Positions 24,406 to 33,317 are shown, counted from the stretch's first letter. The stretch: DNA of 64,000 nt from Ga0077548 sp035440445 (GCA_035440445.1 DAORMJ010000005.1:62001-126000); one strand, 5' to 3'. A program made the numbers and translations. The notes: generated by a model not told the origin, from the letters alone.

Positions 24406-25794
24406 ATGTCGTTCCCGGATCTACGCACCTATGTCGAGTGGCTCGAAAAGCGGGGCGAAGTCGTTCGTGTTACGGAAAGTGTCTCTACCAAGTTCGACGT
24501 GGCTCGCCACGAAGAAGAACATGACGGCAAGAAAACCGTCTTCTTCGAAAACGTCGAGGGATTCGATATACCGATCGTCGGCAATATCCTGAATAATCGC
24601 CGAAACGTCGCTGCTGTTCTCGGCGTAAAACCGGATCAGGAAGTCAATCACCGCATTATCGAGGCGTCGAAAAATCCGATCCCGACGAAGCTCGTAAGCA
24701 GCGCACCGCTGAAAGAAGTGCGGATTCCTGAAGTAGAAGTCGATCTGGTCAAGCAGATTCCGAATCCAATGCATTTTGAAGGCGATATCGGGCACTATAT
24801 CTCCAGCGGCGTGATCGTCGCGCGCGATCCTGTCTCCGGAAAACGCAATCTTTCGTTTGCTCGCATGCTTATCAAGGACCGCAACACCATCGTATTGATG
24901 GTGAACCTCTATCGTCATCTTGCTGAAATTCATCGTCGTAACGAGAAGGTTGGCAAAGATACTGAAATCGCGATCGTGATTGGCGTCGATCCGGCAACGT
25001 GGCTCGAGGGGGCGATGCCGGACCGGATCGTGCCGATCGACGTGGATGAACTAGAGGTTGCCGGCGCTTTGCGCGGCGAAGCGCTCGAGGTTGTGAAGTG
25101 CGATACCGTCGATCTTGAAGTTCCCGCGAATGCCGAGATCGTCATCGAAGGCGTTATCTTAAATGGCGCGCGCGAATCGGAAGGGCCCTACGGCGATTAT
25201 TCGCGCGTCTATGATGGTCCGCCGCGCCAGAATCCAGTCATCAAGGTGAAGACGATCACGAGACGCAAGGACGCGATCTATCTCGATTGTCTGCCGGGTT
25301 CGTTCGACAACTGGCTCCTGGGCGGCGTGTGCCGGGAAGCCGATATTCTTCAGCATCTTCAGAAGGCGATGCCGAATGTGAATGCCGTCTGTCTCCCCGA
25401 AGGTGGATGCTGCCGGTTTCACGCGGTCGTTCAGATCAGCAAGAAGTTCGAGTCGGACACCATGTCAGTAATCATCGGCACCTTGAGCCCGACGGAAGCC
25501 AGCCGCGACGTGAAATGGGTGGTGGTCGTTGACGACGATGTGGACCCGTTCGATCCCATGCGGGTGCAGTGGGCAGTTGCAACGCGCTCGCAGTGGGATC
25601 GCGATCTTATCCTGATTCCGAGAATGCCAATGGCGCTCGATCCCTCAGCAATTACGCGCACACCAGAGCCGATCCGCAAGATGGGCGACGTGCTTTCCAC
25701 GAAAGCCGGGCTCGATGCAACAATACCGTTCGATCAACCCGAGAAAATGCAGCATTTTCGCCGTGTTTCGGTGCCGCCGAAGCCGGAAGGTTGA
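24406..25794 (+). CDS. UbiD-family prenyl-FMN-dependent decarboxylase
   Basis: Non-oxidative, reversible decarboxylation of an aromatic or alpha,beta-unsaturated acid using prenylated FMN. The 462-residue protein has the UbiD fold order. The catalytic Glu-x4-acid motif EGPYGD is at 259-264, matching the E...D form seen in UbiD/AroY-type enzymes. The cofactor/metal region includes NLSFARMLIKDRN. GAAGG lies 12-15 bases before the ATG. It is the last gene of the MarR-controlled set. No UbiX-like flavin prenyltransferase gene is in the window, so the cofactor must come from elsewhere. Confidence 0.92.
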   Translation: MSFPDLRTYVEWLEKRGEVVRVTESVSTKFDVARHEEEHDGKKTVFFENVEGFDIPIVGNILNNRRNVAAVLGVKPDQEVNHRIIEASKNPIPTKLVSSAPLKEVRIPEVEVDLVKQIPNPMHFEGDIGHYISSGVIVARDPVSGKRNLSFARMLIKDRNTIVLMVNLYRHLAEIHRRNEKVGKDTEIAIVIGVDPATWLEGAMPDRIVPIDVDELEVAGALRGEALEVVKCDTVDLEVPANAEIVIEGVILNGARESEGPYGDYSRVYDGPPRQNPVIKVKTITRRKDAIYLDCLPGSFDNWLLGGVCREADILQHLQKAMPNVNAVCLPEGGCCRFHAVVQISKKFESDTMSVIIGTLSPTEASRDVKWVVVVDDDVDPFDPMRVQWAVATRSQWDRDLILIPRMPMALDPSAITRTPEPIRKMGDVLSTKAGLDATIPFDQPEKMQHFRRVSVPPKPEG

Positions 25795-25805
25795 CAGCAG
25801 AAAGG

Positions 25806-25853
25806 CTATTTAGAAGGCGGGAGCACGAGATGCCGTTCGACATTCCGTGCAAG
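25806..25853 (-). pseudogene. Possible serine-recombinase C-terminal scrap
   Basis: Read on the minus strand this stretch gives LARNVERHLVLPPSK then a stop. The intact recombinase at 28444-29982 has EGHVERHIRLLLPLAF at its C-terminal region, and about 20 of 31 bases also match. It would be a relic of a second recombinase module. The match is short. Confidence 0.3.
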
Positions 25854-25860
25854 CGGCTGT

Positions 25861-26043
25861 GGCTATGCGCTTGTCCGGATGCCAAAGAAACGCGGCGAGA
25901 AGGCCGAGAACTGGCTCCTCATAAAAGAGCGAGATGATTTTATTGACGACGATGGTGAGAGGCTCACACGCGACGAAGTGAAGAGCATCACTACGAAGCG
26001 AACGATGGATGAGATTGCCAAAGGAAAAAAGGCGAAGCACTAG
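25861..26043 (+). pseudogene. Fragment of LigD 3'-phosphoesterase domain
   Basis: The open stretch reads GYALVRMPKKRGEKAENWLL then IKERDDF, and ends with a stop after GKKAKH. The LVRM...WLLIKERD pattern is the C-terminal end of the 3'-phosphoesterase domain found in bacterial NHEJ ligase LigD. Everything upstream is missing, and the frame is joined to unrelated sequence near 25855, so this is a truncated remnant. Confidence 0.6.
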
Positions 26044-26067
26044 CAGGAACGTTTTTGCATTTCAGGA

Positions 26068-26095
26068 CTCGAACACGCTGTAGCGGGTGTTCGAG
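26068..26095. repeat. Hairpin after the LigD fragment
   Basis: CTCGAACAC (26068-26076) and GTGTTCGAG (26087-26095) form a perfect 9-bp stem with a 10-base loop. No T tract follows, so its role is uncertain. Confidence 0.6.
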
Positions 26096-26190
26096 TGGCA
26101 AAAGCGTAACCAAATCAGCGTCGACCCATGCGAAGCGGTCAATGGCCCGCTTCAAGGCGCAGATGATTCCGGGCGCGCGCCCATCCGCGC

Positions 26191-27076
26191 ATGTCGGACT
26201 TCATCGAACCAATGAAGCCCACGCTGGTTAAGGACCCACCAGAGGGCTCTAAATGGGTTCACGAGATCAAGTTCGATGGCTATCGGACTCAAGCGCACAT
26301 CAAGCACGATGGCGTTAAGATCTACACCAGCAACGGCAACAACATCACCGAGTGCTTCGCGTCCATTGCAAGAGACGGAGGGCGGCTTCCAGTCGAAAGG
26401 CTTATCCTGGACGGCGAGGCTGTCGTGCAAGACGAGAACGGCCGGCCGAGCTTTGCCAAGAGTCACTCGCAAGCGAAGAAAACAGCGGGCGAACACCTCG
26501 TCTATTATGTCTTCGATTGTCTTTACTTCGACGGCTTTGATCTTCGCGAATCGCCGCTTATTGAACAAAAAAATTCTCAAGCAGCTCTTTGAAGAAGCCG
26601 GCAACACAGGCGCGATGTTTTACAGTGAGCACTTCGAGCAAGAAGGCGCTGAGATGTTTGCTCTTGCTGAGAGCAAAGGGCGGGAAGGTATCGTCTCGAA
26701 GCTTCCCGACTCTCGCTATCGCTCAGGTGATTCCAAGGACTGGTTGAAGACGAGGACTGTGCAGCAAGGGGAATTTCCGATCGTCGGCTTTATTCCCGCG
26801 CCTGGAGGCCATATTTCTGCGCTCTATCTCGGAGAGCCTGACGGCAGAACAATGAAGTATGCTGGAAAGGTCGGCACCTGCTTTTCTCAAGAAGTCTCTC
26901 GTAAGCTTCGCGACAAGCTTGAAATCATCGCGTCTCGCAATTCGCCTCTTGGGCGCAATGCCAAGAAGCCAAGCGCGCGTTGGGTTGCACCGATCTTGCT
27001 TGCACGTGTCGAGTATAAAGAGCGGCAACCGAGCGGAGCGCTGCGCCATCCGTCATTCAAGGGTTTGAAGGAGTAG
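26191..27076 (+). pseudogene. ATP-dependent DNA ligase (LigD ligase domain), frameshifted
   Basis: The first part (26191-26566) has MSDFIEPMKPTLV and the adenylation motif EIKFDGYR, whose lysine takes AMP. The second part, in another frame, resumes at KKILKQLFEEAG and contains the ligase motif EGIVSKLPDSRYRSGDSKDW plus an OB-fold end at SFKGLKE. The frames meet in a run of seven A (26567-26573); one base more or fewer restores a single ~295-residue ligase. Unless slippage occurs at the A-run, the gene is inactive. A homologue would work with Ku in end joining; no Ku gene is visible. Confidence 0.85.
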
Positions 27077-27142
27077 TCATGCCACTCGCACCAAAGAAAA
27101 TCGCTGGAGTATCTGAAATCGTCGAAAAGCAGGATTTTCAAT

Positions 27143-27514
27143 GTGGACTTAGCGGGAGAGATTTGCCGGCGCGTTGAAACGAAGGCGCACCTCTCGGATG
27201 ATGAGATTATCGTTCTTTCACTTGTCGCTTCGCAGCTAGTTCTGGCGAAGTACATCGAGCCCGGCGAGAGAGATTCGGATGAAGTGCTCAATAAAATACT
27301 TGGGATACTCGACCGCGACGAACTGAATGAAGCGGTAGAGAGCAAGATGATCACGATGCTTTCAGACTACGCGTCTCAGTCGCGTACGCGAGAGGACGCG
27401 TCAAGTGGAAAGATGGTGCAGCAGCTAGGGATCGAAGACCCTGAAGAGCCGGTACCCGATCCGAAGCCCGTTCAGATTCGAAAAGAGATTAAGTCAATCG
27501 ACAAAATCCGGTAA
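27143..27514 (+). CDS. Hypothetical protein (123 aa), unrecognised
   Basis: I do not recognise this frame. It would start at GTG and is acidic, with helical-looking segments (LSDDEIIVLSLVASQLVLAK, DSDEVLNKILGILDRDELNE) and a proline-rich tail DPEEPVPDPKPVQ. Amino-acid composition is protein-like, and it follows the ligase pseudogene on the same strand. A preceding ATG at 27079 lies in a different frame, so this too may be a broken gene. Confidence 0.4.
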   Translation: MDLAGEICRRVETKAHLSDDEIIVLSLVASQLVLAKYIEPGERDSDEVLNKILGILDRDELNEAVESKMITMLSDYASQSRTREDASSGKMVQQLGIEDPEEPVPDPKPVQIRKEIKSIDKIR

Positions 27515-27849
27515 CGGCCCGTAGTCAAACCTGACTCATTCTGATTTTCTTCTTTCGCACCAGCTCGAGTCGTGTTGTCTTTTATGTCAACTACAACAAG
27601 TTCTTGCGAAACCTTCCCGCCTTTAGTGCGCTGGAACAAGGCGGCCTTGAGGGTCGTGCACCGGCAGCGTTAAATGTCGAGCTTTTTACTGGATCGGACA
27701 GGTTCCGGAGATATATGTTCGACAAATAGGAACAACGACTTTGCAATCCAGAGTTCAAGCAGCTACGGTCGAAGAATTGCGCACCATGGTTGCGCGCTTG
27801 CAGTTGGACGGTGATCGCCTCAAGCTCGCGCTGGCGGCCGGTGCTTTCA
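27515..27849. other. Gene-poor decayed stretch
   Basis: No complete gene. Around 27740-27850 the plus strand has a short open stretch (ATVEELRTMVARLQLDGDRL) that looks protein-like but lacks a start and a clear end. It may be a scrap of a mobile-element gene. Confidence 0.35.
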
Positions 27850-28357
27850 TAGCGGTTCTACTTAAGTCAATTTGTTCAACAATATCCTGCCTGAGGTCTT
27901 CGTTAAAATCGAAGTGATGAATCTCTTTGCAACAGCTAATAAAAAATGGAAATGCGATACCTAATAATAAAGCGACGGATTCACTGTCGTCTTTTGGGCT
28001 AAATCATTTATGTTCGAAGGCGTTTCGTTTTTCGCGTAGCTCTCGCAAATCATTTTCAGGAAATTTTTGAAGGTTGGGATAAATATTCCGGCATTCTCGC
28101 AGTTTGCTCGACAAACCTACTCGGCTTGCGAGCCGTTCATCTTCGGACGAGTGCAAGAGGCTTTCGATTGCAGCAACAACCTCACTTAAAGCGCTCGGGA
28201 ATCTCCGTAAGGCGATGAGAAGAAAGCTAACTTCAATCTTTTGCAGCGAGCTTGCAAACCCATCGGGCGATACGGAATGATCCCAATAACGACCAAAGAA
28301 TTCAAATGAAGGCTTTTCGATTCTGCTCATATAACAATTCTCTAAAACCCTATTCAT
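27850..28357 (-). pseudogene. HEPN-like protein gene with an in-frame stop
   Basis: The frame from 28357 gives 117 residues ending ELREKRNAFEHK at a TGA (28004-28006). Reading through the stop in the same frame continues FSPKDDSESVALLLGIAFPF then FISCCKEIHHFDF, clearly protein-like. The RNAFEH element fits the R-x4-H signature of HEPN RNases, and R-N-x-x-x-H-x-G-F-S-P-x-D-D is a layout I associate with an uncharacterised HEPN-like family. A single GGA-to-TGA change would explain the stop. The C-terminal limit is uncertain. Confidence 0.6.
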
Positions 28358-28443
28358 AATTGTTATCGTAAAATTGAGAATAAGTAAGTTCGTATAGCTT
28401 AGTGCCCATCGAGTTGTTGCTTACGTGTACTAAACAACAATTG

Positions 28444-29982
28444 CTATTGCCAGTTAAACGATACCTGCCTGACGAGACCTGTGACCGTTAGGTCGTGTGG
28501 CGCCTGACCTTCGAGGATGGCGCTGATCAGGGCAGGCGGCGTGAATGCGAGCGGGAGAAGGAGCCGGATATGCCGTTCGACGTGCCCCTCTTGCGAGGCG
28601 ATTTCATCCAGAGATTGAACGGTGCCGGAATCAATGTCGGAAACCCATTTGCGGGCGCGTGCAATCGCACTGAGCAGTGCATCGCGAGTCTCTGCAGATA
28701 AGTGTCGGTCGCTCGTCGCTGGTGCATGAAGGACGCCCTTGTGGGCTGCCTGTGGCTTCTTCTGCCATGGGATGGAGAGTACTCCTCCTTTGCCGGCTGA
28801 TTTGTCGAGCAATGTGATCTGCAGTTCATCTTCCCGAAGTTCGATGCGTTCGACGATGCTTTTGAGAAACTCCGGTGTGACGCTGGTTTCCTGAGGCGAA
28901 ACAATCTTGTGCTGCCGGAGAAGGGCAACGACGGCTTTTTCGATCTCCGGGGCGGTCACCCTTGATACCGTACCGGTTTCGCTCTTCCGAGACTGCAGCA
29001 GCGCCAAAGACACATAATAGCGGTAACGAGCGCCACGCTTGCGCGAAAAGCTCGGGGTCATCCGATTGCCGCGGTCGTCAAAGATGAGGCCGGTGAGCAG
29101 AGCGTTTGAGCTCTGATGCTTCAGCTTTCGCTCTATAGCGTTGTCAGAAAGGAGTTTTTGGACGGCGTCGAAGGTCATTGGGTCGATGATTGGCTCTTGC
29201 TCGCCTTTGTGGATCGAGCCTTTGTAGTCCACTTCGCCAATATAGAAGCGGTTCTTGAGTAGGTATTGCAGCGTGCCTTTTCCGAAGCGGCAGCCGCCGC
29301 GAATCCTCCCAGTTGAGAGGGTCATTTTCTTTGTGCGAATGTTCTTTTTGTCGAGTTCTTCTTGCAGAGCGCCAATCGATTTGAGCACTAAATATCGCTC
29401 GAAGATCATCCGGACCGTCTTGGCCTCCTCCGGTACGATCGAGACCTTCTTATCGACTGCCTGGTAGCCCAAGGGGACGGGGCCGCCCACCCAAATGCCT
29501 CTCTTCTTGGATGCCGCGATCTTGTCTTGAACCCGCTCGCGGATAACCTCTCGCTCGAACTGCGCGAAGGAAAGCAGCACGTTAAGCGTAAGCCGTCCCA
29601 TGCTGGTGGTCGTATTGAAGGACTGCGTGATCGAGACAAAGGACACGGATTGCTGGTCGAAGATCTCGACGAGCTTGGCGAAGTCGGTCAGAGACCGGGT
29701 GAGGCGGTCGATCTTGTAGACCACGATAACGTCGACCTTGCCGGCACGGACGTCTTCCATAAGCTGCTGGACGGCAGGGCGCTCCAGGCTGGCACCGGAG
29801 TGCCCGCCGTCGTCGTACTTGGTCGGAATAAGCCGCCAGCCTTCATGAGCCTGGCTCTTGATATAGGCCTCACAGGCCTCTCGCTGGGCATCGAGTGAGT
29901 TGAACTCAAGCTCCAGATTATGGTCGGTCGATTTGCGGGTATAGACCGCGCAACGAAGCAGTTTCTTCGGAGTCGGCTTCAT
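28444..29982 (-). CDS. Large serine recombinase (resolvase/recombinase family)
   Basis: A 512-residue site-specific recombinase. The N-terminal resolvase catalytic domain has Ser18 in YTRKSTD as nucleophile, and the arginine-rich active-site segment VVYKIDRLTRSLTDFAKLV. FAQFEREVIRERVQDKI is the long E-helix. The Recombinase domain (KKRGIWVGGPVPLGY...LLKNRFYIGEV) and a charged C-terminal part follow. The ATG at 29982 overlaps the DUF2924 stop as ATGA, which selects it over the ATG at 29997. It belongs to the DUF3489-DUF2924-recombinase module and probably mobilised part of this region. Confidence 0.9.
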   Translation of the reverse strand: MKPTPKKLLRCAVYTRKSTDHNLELEFNSLDAQREACEAYIKSQAHEGWRLIPTKYDDGGHSGASLERPAVQQLMEDVRAGKVDVIVVYKIDRLTRSLTDFAKLVEIFDQQSVSFVSITQSFNTTTSMGRLTLNVLLSFAQFEREVIRERVQDKIAASKKRGIWVGGPVPLGYQAVDKKVSIVPEEAKTVRMIFERYLVLKSIGALQEELDKKNIRTKKMTLSTGRIRGGCRFGKGTLQYLLKNRFYIGEVDYKGSIHKGEQEPIIDPMTFDAVQKLLSDNAIERKLKHQSSNALLTGLIFDDRGNRMTPSFSRKRGARYRYYVSLALLQSRKSETGTVSRVTAPEIEKAVVALLRQHKIVSPQETSVTPEFLKSIVERIELREDELQITLLDKSAGKGGVLSIPWQKKPQAAHKGVLHAPATSDRHLSAETRDALLSAIARARKWVSDIDSGTVQSLDEIASQEGHVERHIRLLLPLAFTPPALISAILEGQAPHDLTVTGLVRQVSFNWQ

Positions 29983-30528
29983 CGCTCGGCCCTCCATTGA
30001 GAGGGACTACAGGCCTCAACCGAAGTTTTCTGACCGTCGACCTTCTCGCGCAGCCCAAAGAACTTGGGGCCGTTCCACGAGGTGCCGGTGATCTCCTTCG
30101 CGATAATGCTGAGGCTAGGGTATTTCTTGTTGTTCCAGATGTAAGTTCTGTCTGCGATAGTCACAGTATGCCGAACACCCTGATATTCACGGACGAGAAC
30201 TGTGCCGGATTTCAGGTAACGTTGTTCCGAGACCGGTTTGCCGTTCGCATAGCTTTCGAGCAATTTCTCAGTACTGCGATCGAGGCCGCCAAAGGCGTCC
30301 TCCTGAATCCGGTACGCAATCATGCGAGCCAGGAGATCTTTGGTGAAGGCGTCAGGCGCAGGCTTTTTGAACAACTCCTGCCAACGAAGCTGTAACGCGC
30401 TCTTGTTCAGCGACCGGATTTCGTCGACTTGCGCCGCAACCTTTTCGCGTTTTGCCTCTACGACGAGGCNNNNNNNNNNGATCATGCGCGGCCTCGTCTC
30501 GAAGCATGCTTTGCTTGGGCGTCTTCAC
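29979..30528 (-). CDS. DUF2924 protein, interrupted by an assembly gap
   Basis: The clear part reads LNKSALQLRWQELFKKPAPD, LLARMIAYRIQEDAFGGL, GTVLVREYQGVRHTV, YPSLSIIAKEITGTSWNGP and FFGL, the hallmarks of DUF2924 proteins encoded next to serine recombinases. The N-terminus crosses ten Ns (30470-30479). Upstream of the gap a GTG at 30528, in VKTPKQSMLRDEAAHD, overlaps the DUF3489 stop as GTGA and is the likely start. The two sides are not in one frame with exactly ten Ns, so the true gap length differs. Function unknown; possibly a recombinase accessory protein. Confidence 0.8.
30470..30479. other. Assembly gap (ten Ns) flanked by an inverted repeat
   Basis: Ten Ns break the DUF2924 gene. 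GACGAGGC (30462-30469) directly before and GCCTCGTC (30491-30498) shortly after are perfect reverse complements, so a foldback may have stopped the assembler. The gap size should be treated as unknown. Confidence 0.9.
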
Positions 30529-30878
30529 GAGCGCCCCCGCCTCGACTTGTCAGCGCTGTTATTATTGCTGGCACCGAGAATGCAGTAGACGGTCTTACCG
30601 TCTTTGTTCGTGCTCACTTCAACTTTGTAGCCTGTCTTCCGCAAGTTCGAGATGGCAGCACGCCCAGAGTGAGGTAGCCATTTCAGTGACTTGACGATCG
30701 TGTCGATGGTCGCCCCGTCCTTCTTTCTGAGAAGTTCGATAAGTAGGATGCGTTTGCTCTTCTTACTCGGATTATCTTGCTTCTGACCGTCGGTAGCTTT
30801 CGCTCCACGTCCCGGCGTTTCACTAACGCGCGAAGGCTTTGACGCCACCTTCTTCGTCTTCTTGTTTGATTTCGACAT
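30525..30878 (-). CDS. DUF3489 protein
   Basis: A 117-residue basic protein. Residues 1-45 are a lysine-rich disordered tail (SKSNKKTKKVASKPSRVSET). The rest is a small winged-helix-like DUF3489 domain (LIELLRKKDGATIDTIVKSL, SGRAAISNLRKTGYKVEV). GGAGAAAGG precedes the ATG at 30878; a GTG four codons upstream is less likely. Its TGA overlaps the GTG of the DUF2924 gene, so it is the first gene of the coupled recombinase module. A DNA-binding accessory role is inferred only. Confidence 0.85.
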   Translation of the reverse strand: MSKSNKKTKKVASKPSRVSETPGRGAKATDGQKQDNPSKKSKRILLIELLRKKDGATIDTIVKSLKWLPHSGRAAISNLRKTGYKVEVSTNKDGKTVYCILGASNNNSADKSRRGRS

Positions 30879-31138
30879 TCCTTTCTCCACTTCGGTTGGA
30901 ACAGCAATCTGCCGTCAACACCGGAGCCCCGCGGAGGCCGATCAGCGCTGGCGGGGCAAGGAGAAGCTTGTCCCAGCGATAGATGCTTGCTGTAGAGGAG
31001 AAGTCGAGCGCAACTAAAGCCATCATCTGGCTTTGGTGCGCAGTTTCGGATCACTTTATGATCAGAATCAAGAACGTCATAGGAACAAGGATATTGTTGC
31101 GCCGGAGAATAAGTCGTACGGGCTACAAGTTTACCATC

Positions 31139-31978
31139 TTAATAATGTGACTGGAACCGAAGAATTCGTTTCGCTCGTTCTATGACTGGCTTATCGACCA
31201 TCATACCATCGAGCTTAACTGCGCTAGCGCTCGTCTTTGTTGCTTTGATGACTTTATTCGCCCATTCGATCTCTCCAGGGCTCGGAATAAATGCATGCAG
31301 AATTGTTGCTATCTGAGCAGGGTGAATTGCGAGTGAGCCACCAAATCCAAGCGCTCGTGCTCGATCGGTATTTACTTTGAGAATTTCTTGATCGTTCAGT
31401 GTAGGTGTGACCCCATCAAGAGGGGGCGGCAGGTTTGCTATACGACACTCGAGCACCAGTGCAGAGCGCGCATAATGGAGCGCCTCCGAGTTCGCATTGC
31501 ATCCCACATCCAGGGCGTAGTCTAGCGAACCGAAAGCAACGCAAAGTAGTCCAGGTGCCGCACAGAGTGAACGTAAGTTAGCGAATGCAATAGCGGTTTC
31601 GACTAGTGCGATAGCCGGAAATTCTCGCGCCAAAGCGTGATGAACTGCGGTGATATCTTCCGCCTCTTCGGACTTCGAAATCATTACGCCGGCAATCGTT
31701 GCTTTTGATATGGCAGCGATGTCAGCCGACCAGTATTCGGATTTGCGGGAGTTAATACGAGCGAATACAGGTTTGTCCGTTATTCCATGTCGGAGAATGT
31801 TTTGACGTGCATTTAACTTGTCCTCATGATCAACGGAGTCCTCAAGATCGAGGATAATCGCGTCGGCGTTACTGGCTGCCGCCTTTGCAAAACGTTCAGG
31901 CCGATTTCCCGGTACGAACAGTGGTGCGATAGGTGGGCCAGTGCGAGCGCTGTTCAGTGTCATACTGAGCGTACTCAC
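31139..31978 (-). CDS. CitE-like HpcH/HpaI aldolase-family lyase
   Basis: A 279-residue TIM-barrel lyase of the citrate lyase beta/malyl-CoA/citramalyl-CoA lyase group. It opens with LFVPGNRPERFAKAA. The acidic metal-site segment is AIILDLEDSVDHEDK, PVFARINSRKSEYW follows, and the second metal carboxylate lies in the ALVETAIAF region. The C-terminal LGFGGSLAIHPAQI is family-typical. Such enzymes cleave 3-hydroxyacyl-CoA thioesters, for example citramalyl-CoA to acetyl-CoA and pyruvate. It starts one base after the acyl-CoA dehydrogenase stop, so the two are tightly coupled at the end of the leftward operon. Confidence 0.88.
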   Translation of the reverse strand: MSTLSMTLNSARTGPPIAPLFVPGNRPERFAKAAASNADAIILDLEDSVDHEDKLNARQNILRHGITDKPVFARINSRKSEYWSADIAAISKATIAGVMISKSEEAEDITAVHHALAREFPAIALVETAIAFANLRSLCAAPGLLCVAFGSLDYALDVGCNANSEALHYARSALVLECRIANLPPPLDGVTPTLNDQEILKVNTDRARALGFGGSLAIHPAQIATILHAFIPSPGEIEWANKVIKATKTSASAVKLDGMMVDKPVIERAKRILRFQSHY

Positions 31979-33172
31979 CTAGTAAGTACGAGGCATGTTC
32001 AGAACATGCTGGCCAACATAGGCAAGAATCAGATTTGTAGAGATTGGAGCAATCTGATAGAGGCGTGTTTCCCGCCATTTGCGCTCGATCTCATACTCCT
32101 TAGCGAACGAGAACCCGCCATAAGTCTGCATGGCTGCCTCTCCCGCATGCCAAGACGCATCAGCCGCGAGCAACTTTGCCATGTTCGCTTCTGCTCCGCA
32201 TTCATGGCCATTATCAAAAAGCGCCGCCGCTTTGCGGATCATCAATTCGGCCGCTTCTGCCTCGCAGTGAGCGCGTGCGATCGGAAACTGAATAGCCTGA
32301 TTTTGCCCCAACTGCCGCCCGAAAATTACTCTTTCCTTTGAGTAATTCGTAGCCTTTCTAATAAACCAGCGTGCATCTCCGAGACATTCGCTCGCGATCA
32401 TGGTGCGTTCGGCGTTCATGCCGTCGAGAACATAGCGAAACCCTTTACCTTCTTCGCCAATTAGGTTTTCTGCAGGCACCTTGAGTTGGTCGAAGAAAAT
32501 CTCCGTCGTGTTGTGATTGATCATGGCGTCGATCTTGCGAATCTCGAGCCCCTTTTCTCGAGCCTCGCGCATGTCGACGAGGAATAGTGACAGCCCTTCC
32601 GTGCGCTTCTTAACTTGATCAAGTGGCATGGTGCGCGCAAGCAAGAGCATCAGGTCGGAATACTCCGCGCGTGACGTCCATATTTTCTGCCCCGAAACGA
32701 TATAGTGGTCGCCGTTTCGAACTGCTCTGGTTTTTAACTGGGTGGTGTCGGAGCCGGTAGTGGGTTCAGTAACGCCGAAGGCTTGAAGCCGGAGAGTGCC
32801 TGCGGCAATACCGGGTAGATATTTTTGCTTCTGTCCGGGAGAACCGTGCCGGAGGAGTGCTCCCATTATATACATTTGCGCGTGACACGCGGCTGCGTTG
32901 CAGCCGCTCGCATGAATTTCCTCAAGCACCACCGTTGCGGCACGTAAGGGGAGGCCGGACCCACCATACTCCTCCGGAATAAGAATTCCGAGAAAGCCGC
33001 TCTCCGTAAGGGCTGTTACAAATTCGCTTGGGTAACCGGACTCGTTATCCAGCTTATGCCAGTACGATCCTGGAAATCCTGCACAGATCTTTCGGATCGT
33101 TTCTCGAATTTCAGGAAAGTCTTCGCCAAGTTCAAGCTGAACGGTGGATCGAAATTCCTTAATCGAATGCAT
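31979..33172 (-). CDS. Acyl-CoA dehydrogenase
   Basis: A 397-residue FAD-dependent acyl-CoA dehydrogenase. The N-terminal helical domain ends near residue 120. The flavin/substrate loop AFGVTEPTTGSDTTQLKTRA and KIWTSRAEYSD follow. The C-terminal helices include QTYGGFSFAKEYEIERKWRE. The end reads YQIAPIST...LNMPRTY, the form seen in a large subgroup that lacks the MCAD-type YEGT glutamate and places its base elsewhere. It is upstream of and abutting the CitE-like gene. The substrate is unknown. Confidence 0.92.
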   Translation of the reverse strand: MHSIKEFRSTVQLELGEDFPEIRETIRKICAGFPGSYWHKLDNESGYPSEFVTALTESGFLGILIPEEYGGSGLPLRAATVVLEEIHASGCNAAACHAQMYIMGALLRHGSPGQKQKYLPGIAAGTLRLQAFGVTEPTTGSDTTQLKTRAVRNGDHYIVSGQKIWTSRAEYSDLMLLLARTMPLDQVKKRTEGLSLFLVDMREAREKGLEIRKIDAMINHNTTEIFFDQLKVPAENLIGEEGKGFRYVLDGMNAERTMIASECLGDARWFIRKATNYSKERVIFGRQLGQNQAIQFPIARAHCEAEAAELMIRKAAALFDNGHECGAEANMAKLLAADASWHAGEAAMQTYGGFSFAKEYEIERKWRETRLYQIAPISTNLILAYVGQHVLNMPRTY

Positions 33173-33317
33173 GGGTTCCCCGCCGGTCGTTAGAACTGCG
33201 ACTATTTCTTCGTACTCAGCTATAGTCGCTCAAAGGGATCGGGCGGAGTAGAATTCTTATATAGCAGCTATCGAACGCACAGGCCGCTCTCAATTGAGCG
33301 ATAACAGCAAAAAAAGA

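Noticed and set aside
30823..31054. Short minus-strand frames between the DUF3489 gene and the CitE-like gene
   Set aside because: They overlap the DUF3489 start region in another frame and show no conserved features; the gap is better seen as a promoter region for the recombinase module.
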